A DNA stretch of 57,482 nucleotides from Fusobacteriaceae bacterium (GCA_017984315.1 JAGNZR010000006.1:1-57482), one strand, 5' to 3'. Positions 17,495-28,111 are shown, counted from the stretch's first letter. A program made the numbers and translations. Notes: generated by a model not told the origin, from the sequence alone.

Positions 17495-18115
17495 TTATTT
17501 TTTTAAGTATCTCTTCAATCTAGCTAAAATCATATCTATAGCAACTTTATTTTCTCCACCACGTGGAACTATTATATCTGCATATCTCTTACTCGGTTCA
17601 CAAAACTCTAAATACATAGGTTTTACTGTTGTTAGGTATTGATTTTTTATACACTCAAAACTTCTTCCTCTCTCTGTTATGTCTCTTTCTATCCTTCTAA
17701 GCAGCATCTCATCTGCATCAGTATCTATAAAAATTTTCATATCAAAAAGGTCTCTAATCTCTTTCACAGCAAAAATCAATATCCCCTCTACTATAATTAT
17801 TTTTGAAGGGTGCACCAACTCAGTATTCTTTTTTCTTGAATGAGTTTTAAAATCATAGATAGGTTTTTCTATCTCTTTTCCATTTTTTAAATCTAATATC
17901 TGGTTTTTCATAAGTTCAAATTCTATTGAATCAGGGTGATCAAAATTAGTTAAAGCTCTTTCTTCAAATTTTAAATGAGATATCTCCCTATAATAAGAAT
18001 CTTGTTCTATTAAAACGGCATCTTCTCTAGAAAAAACTTTTACAAGGCTATTTGCTACAGTTGTTTTTCCACTTCCGCTTCCTCCAGCAACTCCGATTAT
18101 AATGCATTCTTTCAT
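17495..18115 (-). CDS. udk: Uridine kinase
   Basis: A 206-residue P-loop kinase with Walker A GVAGGSGSGKTT at the N terminus and the family segments FDHPDSIEFEL and YDFKTHSR. It phosphorylates uridine and cytidine for pyrimidine salvage. The ATG at 18115 has GGAGG four bases upstream. The LysE-type gene follows 39 bases downstream. Confidence 0.95.
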   Translation of the reverse strand: MKECIIIGVAGGSGSGKTTVANSLVKVFSREDAVLIEQDSYYREISHLKFEERALTNFDHPDSIEFELMKNQILDLKNGKEIEKPIYDFKTHSRKKNTELVHPSKIIIVEGILIFAVKEIRDLFDMKIFIDTDADEMLLRRIERDITERGRSFECIKNQYLTTVKPMYLEFCEPSKRYADIIVPRGGENKVAIDMILARLKRYLKK

Positions 18116-18257
18116 TTATCCTCCAAAAACTCATATATTCATCAATTTTATATTTAATTACACATTTATTATATTATATAATATTAACCATTAAATATCA
18201 ATCTATTATAATTATAATTTTTTATTTATGACTACACTTTAATAATACTTATAACTG

Positions 18258-18286
18258 TTGATTTTTTCCACCATTTCTTATATAAT
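18258..18286 (+). promoter_or_regulatory. lepA: lepA promoter
   Basis: TTGATT (18258-18263), 17-base spacer, TATAAT (18281-18286); transcription would begin about 25 bases before the lepA ribosome site. Confidence 0.75.
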
Positions 18287-18318
18287 GTGTAGTAAATTAA
18301 AATTATTAGGAGGGTACA

Positions 18319-20121
18319 ATGGAACAAAAATTTAAAAGAAATTTTTCTATCATTGCTCATATAGATCATGGTAAATCCACAATAGCTGACAGGCTTTTAG
18401 AAATCACAGGAACTGTTACTCAAAGGGATATGAAAGAGCAGCTGCTTGATTCTATGGAGCTTGAAAGAGAAAAAGGGATTACTATTAAAGCACAAGCAGT
18501 TACGCTTTATTATAAAGCTAAAGACGGGAATACTTATGAGCTAAATTTAATAGATACTCCAGGACATGTAGATTTCATTTATGAAGTTTCTAGATCTTTA
18601 TCTGCATGTGAAGGTGCTCTTCTTATTGTTGATGCCGCTCAAGGTGTTGAAGCTCAAACTTTAGCAAATGTTTATCTTGCTATTGAAAATAATCTTGAAG
18701 TTGTTCCAGTTATAAATAAAATAGATCTTCCTGCTGCAGATGTTGAGAAAGTAAGAACTGAAATTGAAGATATTATAGGAATCCCTGCAGATGATGCTGT
18801 TCTTACTTCAGCCAAATCTGGTATAGGTATTGATGAACTTTTAGAAGCCATAGTAAAGAAAATTCCAGCTCCAAATTATGATGAATCGGCGCCTTTAAAA
18901 GCACTTATATTTGACTCTTTATTCAACGATTATAGAGGAGTTATAACTTACGTTAAAGTTTTAGAAGGTTGTATTAAAAAAGGGGACAAAATTAAAATTT
19001 GGTCTACTGGTAAAGAGTTTGACGTACTTGAGTGCGGAATCTTCTCTCCAGTTATGAAGCCTCAAAATGAACTATCTTCTGGTTCAGTTGGATATATAAT
19101 AACAGGTATTAAAACAATTCAAGACACTCAAGTAGGAGATACTGTAACTCTTGCAAACAACCCATGTGAATACCCTTTAGAAGGGTTTAGACCTGCTCAA
19201 TCAATGGTTTTTGCTGGAATTTACCCTATATCTACTGATGATTATGTAGATTTAAGGGAAGCTTTAGAAAAACTTCAACTGAATGATGCATCTCTTACAT
19301 TTTTACCTGAGACATCTCTTGCTTTAGGATTTGGATTTAGATGTGGATTTTTAGGACTTTTACATATGGAGATTATTGTAGAAAGATTAAGAAGAGAGTA
19401 TGATATCGATCTTATCTCTACTATGCCGTCTGTTGAATACAAAATTAATTTTGAAAATGGTGATACTTTAGTTATTGATAACCCTTGTGAATTCCCAGAA
19501 GGGGGAAAAGGAAAAGTAAGAGTTGAAGAGCCTTATATTAAAGGAAATATAATTACACCTAAAGACTATGTTGGAAATGTAATGGAGTTATGCCAAGAAA
19601 AAAGAGGTATCTATATTGATATGAAATTTATAGATGATACTAGAGCTATGGTTACTTATGAATTACCTCTTGGTGAGATTGTTATAGATTTTTACGACAA
19701 ACTGAAATCTAGAACAAGAGGATATGCATCATTTGAATATGAAGTTATTGGTTATAAAGAAGCTGACCTAGTTAAAGTTGATATCTTAGTTAGTGGAAAA
19801 CCTGTAGATGCTTTTTCATTTATTGCTCACACTGATCATGCATATGGTAGAGGTAGACTTATTTGTGAAAAATTAAAAGATATTATTCCAAGACAGCAAT
19901 TTGAAATTCCTATTCAAGCTGCAATGGGAGCAAAAATTATAGCTAGAGAGACTATTAAAGCCTACAGAAAGAATGTTATTGCTAAATGTTATGGTGGAGA
20001 TATCTCTAGAAAGAAAAAACTATTAGATAAACAAAAAGAGGGTAAAAAGAGAATGAAACAGATAGGAAATGTTGAAATCCCTCAAGAAGCATTTGTGTCA
20101 GTATTAAAACTTAATGATTAA
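18319..20121 (+). CDS. lepA: Elongation factor 4 (LepA GTPase)
   Basis: A 600-residue translational GTPase of normal LepA length. G motifs seen: [17 protein letters not shown] and NKIDLP; the C-terminal LepA-specific domain has [27 protein letters not shown]. It acts on ribosomes with stalled or mispositioned tRNAs. The ATG at 18319 follows AGGAGGG and a strong promoter. The gene is monocistronic, closed by a bidirectional terminator. Confidence 0.97.
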   Translation: MEQKFKRNFSIIAHIDHGKSTIADRLLEITGTVTQRDMKEQLLDSMELEREKGITIKAQAVTLYYKAKDGNTYELNLIDTPGHVDFIYEVSRSLSACEGALLIVDAAQGVEAQTLANVYLAIENNLEVVPVINKIDLPAADVEKVRTEIEDIIGIPADDAVLTSAKSGIGIDELLEAIVKKIPAPNYDESAPLKALIFDSLFNDYRGVITYVKVLEGCIKKGDKIKIWSTGKEFDVLECGIFSPVMKPQNELSSGSVGYIITGIKTIQDTQVGDTVTLANNPCEYPLEGFRPAQSMVFAGIYPISTDDYVDLREALEKLQLNDASLTFLPETSLALGFGFRCGFLGLLHMEIIVERLRREYDIDLISTMPSVEYKINFENGDTLVIDNPCEFPEGGKGKVRVEEPYIKGNIITPKDYVGNVMELCQEKRGIYIDMKFIDDTRAMVTYELPLGEIVIDFYDKLKSRTRGYASFEYEVIGYKEADLVKVDILVSGKPVDAFSFIAHTDHAYGRGRLICEKLKDIIPRQQFEIPIQAAMGAKIIARETIKAYRKNVIAKCYGGDISRKKKLLDKQKEGKKRMKQIGNVEIPQEAFVSVLKLND

Positions 20122-20141
20122 TTTATTTAAATTGAAATAAT

Positions 20142-20183
20142 AAAAAGGGTTGGAAGTATCTCTTGAGCTTCCAACCCTTTTTT
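20142..20183. terminator. Bidirectional terminator between lepA and the aldolase gene
   Basis: A perfect 15-bp stem, AAAAAGGGTTGGAAG (20142-20156) with its complement 20168-20182, and T runs on both strands. Confidence 0.92.
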
Positions 20184-20185
20184 AC

Positions 20186-21202
20186 TTATATTAGCGATTT
20201 TAATTTATTTATGAATTTATCTATATCCTCTTTAACTGTATCAAATGATGTTACAAATCTAACCTCAGATTTCCCCTCATCCCAAATATAGAAGTAACAG
20301 AACTCCTGCATCTCCTTTAAAATCTCCTTAGGCAGAATTGCAAAAATTGTATTACCTTTTACTTCATTAGTTACTGTAATTTCAATCTCTTCCAGTTTTT
20401 CAGCAAAATATTTTGCCATATCGTTTCCATTTTTAGCGTTTATATACCATAAATTTCCATTTAAATACTCTATATATTGTGCTGATATATATCTCATTTT
20501 TGAATGAAGCTGCATATTTTGTTTTCTTAATCTAGCAAAGTCCTTTGCTAACTCTTTATTAAAAAATACAGTAGCTTCTCCAAACATAAGCCCATTTTTA
20601 GTTCCTCCAAAAGATAAAACATCAACCCCTAAATCACCTGTCATCTCTTTTAAACTACAACCTAGTGCCACTGCAGCATTTGAAATTCTTGCTCCATCCA
20701 TATGAAAATACATATTATTTTCTTTTGCAAACTTTGCCACAGCTTTTAACTCTTCCAATGTATATATTGTTCCAAACTCTGTAGTTTGTGATATTGAAAC
20801 TAAATCTGGGCTTGGTTTATGGTATGTTCCTTTATATGATAAATATTTTTTTGCACCCTCTAAATCTAATTTTCCATCACTGCCTGGAACTATTAAAAGC
20901 TGCATCCCTGTTATTTTTGAAGGGGCTCCAGCTTCATCTGTAAATATATGTGCTGTGTCAGCACAAACTACAGAAGTTGCTTTTCCTTTAGAAGCTTCTA
21001 AAGCCATTACATTAGAACCTGTTCCGTTGTAAACAAAAAATACTTCTACATCACCAAAAATTTTTCTAAAAGCATCTTCTGCTTTTTTAGTATATGAGTC
21101 TTCTCCATAAGCAAAATCATGGCCTACATTTGCATTGTTCAGTGCTTCCATTATTTTTTGATGTACTCCACTATAATTGTCACTTGCAAAATATTTTTTC
21201 AT
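20186..21202 (-). CDS. ltaE: Low-specificity L-threonine aldolase
   Basis: A 338-residue fold-type I PLP enzyme. The lysine that should bind PLP lies in LSFGGTKNGLMFG (near residue 200), and the N-terminal half has the family segments YNGTGSNVMAL and FHMDGARISNAA. It cleaves threonine or allo-threonine to glycine and acetaldehyde. The ATG at 21202 follows GGGGAGA. Monocistronic, convergent with lepA. Confidence 0.9.
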   Translation of the reverse strand: MKKYFASDNYSGVHQKIMEALNNANVGHDFAYGEDSYTKKAEDAFRKIFGDVEVFFVYNGTGSNVMALEASKGKATSVVCADTAHIFTDEAGAPSKITGMQLLIVPGSDGKLDLEGAKKYLSYKGTYHKPSPDLVSISQTTEFGTIYTLEELKAVAKFAKENNMYFHMDGARISNAAVALGCSLKEMTGDLGVDVLSFGGTKNGLMFGEATVFFNKELAKDFARLRKQNMQLHSKMRYISAQYIEYLNGNLWYINAKNGNDMAKYFAEKLEEIEITVTNEVKGNTIFAILPKEILKEMQEFCYFYIWDEGKSEVRFVTSFDTVKEDIDKFINKLKSLI

Positions 21203-21377
21203 CTTCTCCCCCCATATTTTTATTTAATTTCTTATATTACTGTATAAATCTCCCTGTACATTTTTAGTATAAACTATTTTATTTTTTTTATCAATTTTTT
21301 ATTAATTTATTGCCATATATTATATTTTTATTTTTAATTATGCTATAATTAATTAATAAATATGATTTGGAGGAGCT

Positions 21378-21797
21378 ATGAAAAAATTAAATTTATTAAT
21401 TATCCTATTATCTATATTATGCTTAACAACTTTCACTTCGTGTTCTTCTTTAGAAGCTTCAAAAAAAGTCTCTATTGAAAAACAATTAAACAATGAAAAA
21501 TTTCTCTTGATTTCTCCATACTTAAGCAACCGGATTTTTATCGCTTTTGCTGACAATAGAGTTAATGGTTACTCTGGCGTTAATAGGTTCATGGGTGGCT
21601 ATAAAATCAATGGAGATAATATTTCAATGGGTCCTCTTGCCTCTACTATGATGGCTGGTCCTGTTGAAGATATGGTTAGAGAAACTTATATCTTATCTGT
21701 TTTGAACAGCGCTACGAAAGTCTCTTTTAATGAAGATGTAGTAACATTCTCTACTGAGGATAACCAATTTTTGAAATTTAAGAAAACAAAAAAATAG
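21378..21797 (+). CDS. Small META/HslJ-like lipoprotein
   Basis: A 139-residue protein with a signal peptide and lipobox (FTSCSS), so it should be lipid-anchored. The mature part has the META-domain pattern: FADNRVNGYSGVNRFMGGY, then a GPLASTMMAGP segment resembling the SMGPMATTRMACP-type motif of HslJ proteins. Family members sit in the envelope and are linked to stress and drug tolerance, with no known biochemical activity. It ends inside the terminator shared with the convergent barrel-protein gene. Confidence 0.75.
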   Translation: MKKLNLLIILLSILCLTTFTSCSSLEASKKVSIEKQLNNEKFLLISPYLSNRIFIAFADNRVNGYSGVNRFMGGYKINGDNISMGPLASTMMAGPVEDMVRETYILSVLNSATKVSFNEDVVTFSTEDNQFLKFKKTKK

Positions 21798-21818
21798 AGC
21801 TTACGCTCTATTTTTTTT
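21788..21818. terminator. Bidirectional terminator between META lipoprotein and barrel protein genes
   Basis: AAAAAAATAGAGC (21788-21800) pairs perfectly across a TTAC tetraloop with 21805-21817. The stem includes both stop codons. Confidence 0.88.
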
Positions 21819-22752
21819 AAAATATATGTCCTAATCTAAACGATGTGATTAAATCATCAGTGTCATCAGTAATTGCAGTAAATATATCTAAGGCAACATA
21901 TAAATCTTTTTCTATATAATATGCTAAAGTACCTCCAAAAGATACTCCATCCTTATAAGAGTCAAAAGTAGAAATTTCTCTTTTTAACCCATTCTCTTCC
22001 ACTGTGATCTCATTATCATCATTAAGAACATCAGTATACTTTCCAAATAGTTTCAGCTCAATTTTTTCAAATTTAATATCATAATCTAAACCTAAATTAA
22101 ATTTAGTGTAGTTTTCAATAGTTTTATCATAACTAACATTGCTATAAGAATAATTGTCTGAATAGACTCTAGATCCTTCTAAAGAAACATAAGGATATAA
22201 TTTATTTTTTTTACAAATTGTAAAAAACTTTCCACCCTCTATCCCCACTAAAAGATTATCCTTGTCTCCGCTTTTATCATTATCCCCTAAAGCGCCACCT
22301 ATATAAGTAATTAGCATATAATCATTTTTATTATACCCTAAATATGCATTTACGCCTAAAGTCTCTGCATCATCTTTTCCAAAATCTTCATCATAATCTA
22401 TCTCACTACGTAAATAACCAAAAGATACTCCTGTTAACCACATGCTATTTCCAGTTGTATTAAATTCACTGGAAGTCCCTGTTACAAACCCTTGAGTTTT
22501 TGCTGAATAGCCTCTATAATCACTATTTTTATCAAATTCACTAGTCCCGTTGACATACTCTATATTTTGTATACTTCCAGATAATCCAAATTTATTATCC
22601 TCTGAAGAGGCCAAATCTTTTCTCATATACGATTTTCCTTTTTCAGTAATATAATATGAATTTATTTCATTTAAATTATTACTTTTAAAATTATTTGAAT
22701 ACCCTACTGTGTAGCATGCAGCTAGTAGAAAAAGGCATAATATTTTTTTCAT
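21817..22752 (-). CDS. Predicted outer-membrane beta-barrel protein (autotransporter-barrel like)
   Basis: A 311-residue protein with a signal peptide (MKKILCLFLLAACYTVGYSNN) and a body made of alternating hydrophobic/polar segments with many aromatic and glycine residues, e.g. WLTGVSFGYLRSEIDYDED and LGVNAYLGYNKND, ending in phenylalanine (FRLGHIF), as expected for an outer-membrane barrel. It resembles the barrel domain of fusobacterial autotransporters without a long passenger. Specific function unknown. Possibly a free barrel, porin or truncated autotransporter relic. Confidence 0.65.
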   Translation of the reverse strand: MKKILCLFLLAACYTVGYSNNFKSNNLNEINSYYITEKGKSYMRKDLASSEDNKFGLSGSIQNIEYVNGTSEFDKNSDYRGYSAKTQGFVTGTSSEFNTTGNSMWLTGVSFGYLRSEIDYDEDFGKDDAETLGVNAYLGYNKNDYMLITYIGGALGDNDKSGDKDNLLVGIEGGKFFTICKKNKLYPYVSLEGSRVYSDNYSYSNVSYDKTIENYTKFNLGLDYDIKFEKIELKLFGKYTDVLNDDNEITVEENGLKREISTFDSYKDGVSFGGTLAYYIEKDLYVALDIFTAITDDTDDLITSFRLGHIF

Positions 22753-22842
22753 TTTAGATAATCCTCCGCAAATTTAATCATTATATACTCTTTATTCAAA
22801 TTATTATAACACAATTAAAAAAAAATATGAAATTTTATACAA

Positions 22843-22877
22843 AAAAAATCCTAAGAATAAACATTTCTTAGGATTTT
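22843..22877 (-). terminator. Terminator after the peptide-binding protein gene
   Basis: AAAATCCTAAGAA (minus strand from 22877) pairs with its complement at 22845-22857 and is followed by a run of eight T, 16 bases past the gene stop. Confidence 0.88.
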
Positions 22878-22892
22878 AGTGTTTTATATATT

Positions 22893-24431
22893 TTACTCTA
22901 TAGTAACGCCATATAATTTATGGTGTCCTGCAGGGTTTAATTTAAAGTTTTTAACATGATTTTGGTATCCAGCATTTTGCTTAGGATATGCTAATGTGAA
23001 TACAGGTAAATCTTCTTGAATTATGTTTTGGATCTCAGCATAGATTGCTAATCTCTCTTCAGGGTTAGTAGACATTTTCCCTTTTTCAAATAACTCGTCA
23101 ACTTTTGGATTAGAGTAGAATGATCTGTTTCCAGCTCCACCTTGAGTATGAGTATTGAATAAAGCGTTCATTCCATAGTCAGCATCTCCTGTTACAGTTA
23201 CCCATCCCATTATGAAAGCATCTTGCTCTCCTTTAGCTGTTCCATCTAAGAATGCTCCCCATTCAACAGTTTCTATTGTAATTTTGATTCCAACTTGGTT
23301 TAATTGATCTTGCATAATTGTAGCAATATCTCTTCTTTGAGGGTTATCATTTACCCAGATTTTAAACTCTAAACCTTTTTCATATCCAGCTTCTTTAAGT
23401 AAAGCTTTAGCTTTTTCAATATTTTGAGTATATACTGGTGTTGTTTTTTCAGAGTGTCCAAATACTAATGGTCCAATTGGAGCATTAGCTACAGTTGCTG
23501 CACCTTTGAAAACAGTATCAACTATTGGTTGTCTATCTAAAGCATATGCAATTGCTTGTCTTACTCTCTTATCTTGGAACATAGGTTTTTTAAGGTTAAA
23601 CCCTAAATATGTCATTCCTAAAGATGGCTCTTCTACTAAAGCCATAGTTTTTGAATCTTTAATTAATTTTTTATCCATAGGATCTATATCATAAGAAACA
23701 TCAATCTCTTTAGTTTCTAATCCTATAGCTCTATTTGTCCCTTCTGGAACATTTCTGAACACAACTTTATTTAAAGTAGATACACCTTTATAATAATCTG
23801 GGTAAGCTTTTAAAGTGATTGCATCCCCTGAAATCCATTTTTCAAAAGCAAATGCTCCTGTTCCTATTGGATTTTGTCCATAAGCTGCACCAGCTGCTTT
23901 TACAGCCTTTTCATTTAAAATAGATGCTGCTGTATGTGCTAAGTGGTTTAATAATGGCCCGAAAGCTTCCTTTGTTGTAACTTTTACTGTATAATCATCT
24001 ACTACTTCAACTTTATCAATAGCTTCAACTATATGTGATACTTGTGGTGATGCTAACATTCTGTCTAAAGAGAATTTTACATCTGAAGCTTTTAACTCCT
24101 CTCCATTGTGGAATTTAACTCCTTTTCTTAAATGGAATATAGTTGTTTTTGGATCTGGATTTTCCCATTTTTCAGCAAGAGCTGGTTGAGGCATCATTTT
24201 TTCATCTTGGTCAACTAATCTATCATAGATTTGTGCTGATACTCTTGATGATGGCTGATCGTTAGTTCCGTGTGGATCCAAACTTTTAGCATCCGCTCCT
24301 TGAGCTATTACTAAAGCTTCTTTTGTTACTTTTATAGCTCCTTCTTTTGCTTCTTCTTTTTTACCTCCACATGCAACAACAAGTGCTGACATTAGAGTGA
24401 TGCAAAATAAGTTTCTTAAAAATTTTTTCAT
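22893..24431 (-). CDS. Peptide/nickel-type ABC transporter substrate-binding lipoprotein (family 5)
   Basis: A 512-residue solute-binding protein. The signal peptide has a lipobox (LVVACGG); the mature part shows the SBP_bac_5 signatures, e.g. AQGADAKSLDPHGTND at the start, FHLRKGVKFHNGEELKASDV near residue 105 and GTGAFAFEKW near residue 195. Such proteins bind di- or oligopeptides, glutathione or heme and feed a DppBCDF-like complex. No permease or ATPase genes are adjacent, so the transporter partner must be encoded elsewhere. The ATG is at 24431 behind a short AAGGGG site. Confidence 0.9.
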   Translation of the reverse strand: MKKFLRNLFCITLMSALVVACGGKKEEAKEGAIKVTKEALVIAQGADAKSLDPHGTNDQPSSRVSAQIYDRLVDQDEKMMPQPALAEKWENPDPKTTIFHLRKGVKFHNGEELKASDVKFSLDRMLASPQVSHIVEAIDKVEVVDDYTVKVTTKEAFGPLLNHLAHTAASILNEKAVKAAGAAYGQNPIGTGAFAFEKWISGDAITLKAYPDYYKGVSTLNKVVFRNVPEGTNRAIGLETKEIDVSYDIDPMDKKLIKDSKTMALVEEPSLGMTYLGFNLKKPMFQDKRVRQAIAYALDRQPIVDTVFKGAATVANAPIGPLVFGHSEKTTPVYTQNIEKAKALLKEAGYEKGLEFKIWVNDNPQRRDIATIMQDQLNQVGIKITIETVEWGAFLDGTAKGEQDAFIMGWVTVTGDADYGMNALFNTHTQGGAGNRSFYSNPKVDELFEKGKMSTNPEERLAIYAEIQNIIQEDLPVFTLAYPKQNAGYQNHVKNFKLNPAGHHKLYGVTIE

Positions 24432-24583
24432 ATTTCACCCCTTAAAAATATTATAATATGCTTATATCTATTATCTTACTTCTTTTTAATATTTTGTCAA
24501 GGAAATTCATAGTATAAATTATATTTTTATTGTATTATTTCTATACTTTTATACTTATTATATGTAAAATTTTTTTTCATATA

Positions 24584-25291
24584 TTAATTTTTATCATTTT
24601 CTTCACATTTTTTTTCCATATCCATCAGTTCTAGTCTTCTTATATTATCCCCTTTTAATATAAAAATAAGATTTTCAACCAAATGAGTTATATGATCTGA
24701 AACTCTTTCAAATTTTCTATCTAAAAGTAAAAGTAGTGTTCCACTTTCTATTATTGAATAATCACTTTTCATTATCTCTACTAAAAATTTAGTATTTTCT
24801 TTTACATACTGATCAATCTCTTTATCCATTGCCAGTAAAGCATATAAGGAGTTAATATCTTCATTTACAACTGTAGTAATATAGTTTTCATAAATTTTTT
24901 TTATTTTTTTCAACAAAGGTAAAAATTTATCGTACAAGTAAACTGTAATGTTATTTTCAGATTTTTCAAGTTGCTTTAGAATAGCCAATCCACCTTTTAA
25001 AAGATCACCCATTCTTTCAATCAATCTAGCAGAATCTATATACATTATAAGTTTTCTCAAATCTCTAGCAGTTGGTTGAAACCTTGCTATTAGCACTATT
25101 GCTTCCTCTTTTACATCCTGCTCTAAATTATTTATTGCTGTCTCAACCATTAAACTTTCACCAAGCATTGCCTGAGTAACTTTCCCACCCTCAAGTGCCT
25201 CTATACTTATATCTAAAGTTCTATTTAAATTTTTTAAAAGTTCCAAATATGTTTTATCTAAGGCTTCTAACTTCATTCTAAATTTTGTCAT
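24584..25291 (-). CDS. phoU: Phosphate signalling protein PhoU
   Basis: A 235-residue all-helical protein of two PhoU repeats (about 5-110 and 120-215) with segments VETAINNLEQDVKEEAI and the repeat-specific ERMGDLLKGG and ERVSDHITHL pieces. PhoU links the Pst transporter to the PhoR kinase and dampens Pho signalling when phosphate is plentiful. It is the last gene of the pstC-pstA-pstB-phoU series. The start ATG is at 25291 behind GGAGG. Confidence 0.92.
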   Translation of the reverse strand: MTKFRMKLEALDKTYLELLKNLNRTLDISIEALEGGKVTQAMLGESLMVETAINNLEQDVKEEAIVLIARFQPTARDLRKLIMYIDSARLIERMGDLLKGGLAILKQLEKSENNITVYLYDKFLPLLKKIKKIYENYITTVVNEDINSLYALLAMDKEIDQYVKENTKFLVEIMKSDYSIIESGTLLLLLDRKFERVSDHITHLVENLIFILKGDNIRRLELMDMEKKCEENDKN

Positions 25292-25371
25292 GCTGTTCCT
25301 CCACTCATTTTTTTGTATTTATAACCCTAAATTTATATGTTTTCTTACTCTTCATCAAATTATTTTTAATT

Positions 25372-26157
25372 TTATCCGAATTTTCCAGTAATATAATCCT
25401 CTGTTTTTTTATTCTTAGGGTTTGTAAAAATCAATGCTGTTCTATCAAACTCCTCTAATACACCTTTGTAGAAAAATCCTGTATAATCTGAAATTCTCGA
25501 AGCTTGCTGCATATTATGTGTAACTATTACAATAGTATAATCCTTTGCCAGTTCACATATTAACTCCTCAATCTTTGCTGTTGATATAGGATCTAAAGCC
25601 GATGTAGGTTCATCCATTAAAAGTACTTCCGGGTTTACTGATATAGCTCTAGCGATGCAAAGTCTTTGCTGTTGACCTCCAGATAGACTAAGTGCAGATT
25701 TGTGTAAACAATCTTTAACTTCATCCCAAAGTGCAACTGCTTTTAAAGATTTTTCTACTATCTCTTCTAATTTATTCTTATCTTTTTCCCCATGTAATTT
25801 AGGGGCATAAACTAAATTTTCATATATTGATTTTGGAAATGGATTTGGTTTTTGAAATACCATCCCCACTTTTTTTCTAAGCTCAACTAAATCATAGTTA
25901 CTATCAAATATATTTATACCATCTAATTCTATATTTCCTTCATATTTAACATTACTTATAAGATCATTCATTCTATTTAAAGATCTTAAAAATGTCGATT
26001 TCCCACAACCAGATGGTCCTATTAAAGCAGTTACTTTATTTTTAGGAATAGTCATATTTATATCATTTAATGCTTTGAATTGGTCATAATAGAAATTAAA
26101 ATTACTTATTTTTATTCTTGCATCTAAAATTTTTTCTTCACTTATACTTTTTATCAT
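25372..26157 (-). CDS. pstB: Phosphate ABC transporter ATP-binding protein
   Basis: A 261-residue ATPase: Walker [10 protein letters not shown], PstB-typical segment [13 protein letters not shown], signature [14 protein letters not shown] and Walker [13 protein letters not shown]. It energises PstCA. The ATG at 26157 has a GGAGG site. It lies between pstA and phoU on the same strand. Confidence 0.96.
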   Translation of the reverse strand: MIKSISEEKILDARIKISNFNFYYDQFKALNDINMTIPKNKVTALIGPSGCGKSTFLRSLNRMNDLISNVKYEGNIELDGINIFDSNYDLVELRKKVGMVFQKPNPFPKSIYENLVYAPKLHGEKDKNKLEEIVEKSLKAVALWDEVKDCLHKSALSLSGGQQQRLCIARAISVNPEVLLMDEPTSALDPISTAKIEELICELAKDYTIVIVTHNMQQASRISDYTGFFYKGVLEEFDRTALIFTNPKNKKTEDYITGKFG

Positions 26158-26208
26158 TTTTCCTCCATTTATTTATATATTCTATAATTCTACTATTTAT
26201 ACTAGAAA

Positions 26209-27051
26209 TTAATCTTTACTAAATTTTTTTCTTAAAAGTCCTCCAATTATATTAAATCCTACGCTTATAAATACTAATATGAACAGTGTTCCAAATATTA
26301 TTGTTTCTGGCATATTAGGTACTTGTGTAGAGATTACAAATAGATGATAAGGCAATGCCATAACTTGTTCAAATATAGATTCAGGTAAAAATGGTAGGTA
26401 AAATGCTACTGCCGTAAACATTATTGGAGCCGTCTCCCCAGCTGCCCTAGATACGCTTAATATTACTCCTGTTAATATTCCAGGTAATGCTGCTGGTAAT
26501 ATTACTTTTGCAATAGTTTCCCACTTTGTAGCTCCTAACGCCAATGATGCTTCCCTTAAACTGTTAGGAACATTAAACAATGCCTCTTTTGTTGAAGTTA
26601 TTATCACAGGAAGACACATTAAACCTAAAGTTAAAGAACCTGCTACAATAGAAATAGGCATTTTGAAATATATTATGAACAGTGACATTCCAAATAACCC
26701 ATAAATTATACTAGGTATTCCAGCTAAATTCATTATTGTTAAATTTATAATTCTTGTAAATAGATTATCCTTTGCATACTCTACTAAATATACTCCTGTA
26801 AATACTCCAAAAGGCACCGAGAAAATAATTGTTCCTAGAGTCAGTGATAATGTCCCAACTATTGCTGGAAGTATCCCTCCTGCTCTCATAGCTTTTTTAG
26901 GAACCTCTGATATGAACTCCCAATTTATTGCAGGTATCCCTTTTACAATTATGTACCCTAGTATTATTACTGTTGGAGCTATAGCTAAGTAACTTATAAT
27001 TTTTATTGCTACTTCTATAGCTGTACCACTTTTACCTTTAAGTAAACTCAT
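26209..27051 (-). CDS. pstA: Phosphate ABC transporter permease PstA
   Basis: A 280-residue permease with six predicted helices and the inner-membrane coupling motif EASLALGATKWETIAKVILP (EAA loop, about 165-185). It pairs with PstC to form the phosphate channel. It starts 12 bases after pstC ends. Confidence 0.95.
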   Translation of the reverse strand: MSLLKGKSGTAIEVAIKIISYLAIAPTVIILGYIIVKGIPAINWEFISEVPKKAMRAGGILPAIVGTLSLTLGTIIFSVPFGVFTGVYLVEYAKDNLFTRIINLTIMNLAGIPSIIYGLFGMSLFIIYFKMPISIVAGSLTLGLMCLPVIITSTKEALFNVPNSLREASLALGATKWETIAKVILPAALPGILTGVILSVSRAAGETAPIMFTAVAFYLPFLPESIFEQVMALPYHLFVISTQVPNMPETIIFGTLFILVFISVGFNIIGGLLRKKFSKD

Positions 27052-27063
27052 CTGATCTCCTCC

Positions 27064-27945
27064 TTATTTTCCAGTTAATTTTCTTGATTTTCTAACATAT
27101 ATATCTGCAATAGTATTCGTTGCAAAACTTATTACAAACAGAACAAATCCCAGTGCAAAAAGACTGTAATAATGTGTGCTTCCTTGTACTACCTCTCCCA
27201 TCTCTGCAGCTATTGTTGCAGTTAAAGCTCTTACTGAGGATAGTGGATTAGTCGCTATTATAGGGGCATTTCCTGTTACCATCAGTACTGTCATTGTTTC
27301 CCCTAAAACTCTTCCAAAACCTAACATTACACCTGCAAATATCCCTGGAGCTGCCGCTGGAAGTAAAACTTTAAATATTGTCTCTAATTTATTTGCTCCT
27401 AAAGCTAATGAAGCTTCTTTATATGATTTGTCTAATGCTTTAAATGCATCATCTGTAAATGACACAATAGTAGGTAGTGCCATAAATGCTAAAATTACTC
27501 CACCTGTTAAAGCTGTCAATCCACTGTTTAATCCAAAAATTGATTTTATAGGTCCTGATAAAACATATAATCCTATAAATCCTAAAACTACTGAAGGAAG
27601 TGCTGACATTGTTTCCACTAACATTTTCAGTGCGTTTTGCATCTTCTTAGGAGCATACTCTCTTATATAGAGTGCTAGAAATATTCCTAAAGGGATTGCT
27701 ATAATCAGTGCTATTATTGTTATCCAAAATGTTCCAGTTAAAAGTGGCAATATTCCATATTTTCCTGATAAAGGGATCCAATCTCTCCCTGTAAAAAACT
27801 TTATTATTGAATACTCTTTAAAAAAATTAAAGCTATTAAAAAATATAAACATAAACATTGTAGCTAATATCACAATATTAAAAAATCCAACTGATATTAA
27901 AACATATTTTGCTAGCCAATCTTTAAACTTTCTAATTCCTACCAT
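27064..27945 (-). CDS. pstC: Phosphate ABC transporter permease PstC
   Basis: A 293-residue permease with six helices and the EAA loop EASLALGANKLETIFKVLLP (about 178-197). It is the first gene of the minus-strand pst operon, transcribed away from pstS; the promoter lies in the shared 227-base region with tandem Pho-box-like repeats. Splitting pstS from pstCAB into divergent units is unusual compared with the common pstSCAB order. Confidence 0.95.
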   Translation of the reverse strand: MVGIRKFKDWLAKYVLISVGFFNIVILATMFMFIFFNSFNFFKEYSIIKFFTGRDWIPLSGKYGILPLLTGTFWITIIALIIAIPLGIFLALYIREYAPKKMQNALKMLVETMSALPSVVLGFIGLYVLSGPIKSIFGLNSGLTALTGGVILAFMALPTIVSFTDDAFKALDKSYKEASLALGANKLETIFKVLLPAAAPGIFAGVMLGFGRVLGETMTVLMVTGNAPIIATNPLSSVRALTATIAAEMGEVVQGSTHYYSLFALGFVLFVISFATNTIADIYVRKSRKLTGK

Positions 27946-28020
27946 TTTCTCTCCTTTTAATTTCTTTGATTTTATTATTATCTTTTTTAAGATTTTACTT
28001 TATCTATGCTCTGATTCTAT

Positions 28021-28026
28021 ATTATA
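28021..28026 (-). promoter_or_regulatory. -10 element of the pstC promoter
   Basis: A consensus TATAAT on the minus strand without a recognisable -35 17 bases upstream (AAGGTT). This fits a promoter that needs an activator such as PhoB bound just upstream. Confidence 0.5.
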
Positions 28027-28049
28027 CTTGTGAATTTCATATTAACCTT

Positions 28050-28071
28050 TTGTAAAAAAATTGTAAAAAAA
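28050..28071 (+). promoter_or_regulatory. Tandem Pho-box-like repeats
   Basis: Two perfect copies of TTGTAAAAAAA with an 11-base period, the spacing of PhoB half-sites (CTGTCAT-N4 in Escherichia coli), followed by degenerate TTAAC/TTAAT copies to about 28100. They lie between the divergent pstC and pstS promoters, and phoB/phoR are encoded next to pstS. Confidence 0.5.
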
Positions 28072-28111
28072 TTTTAATTTTAAATTAACATTAAATTTAT
28101 CTATTATTTAC

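Noticed and set aside
27176-27670. 164-codon plus-strand ORF within pstC
   Set aside because: It is an antisense shadow of the pstC frame with no ribosome site or recognisable domain.
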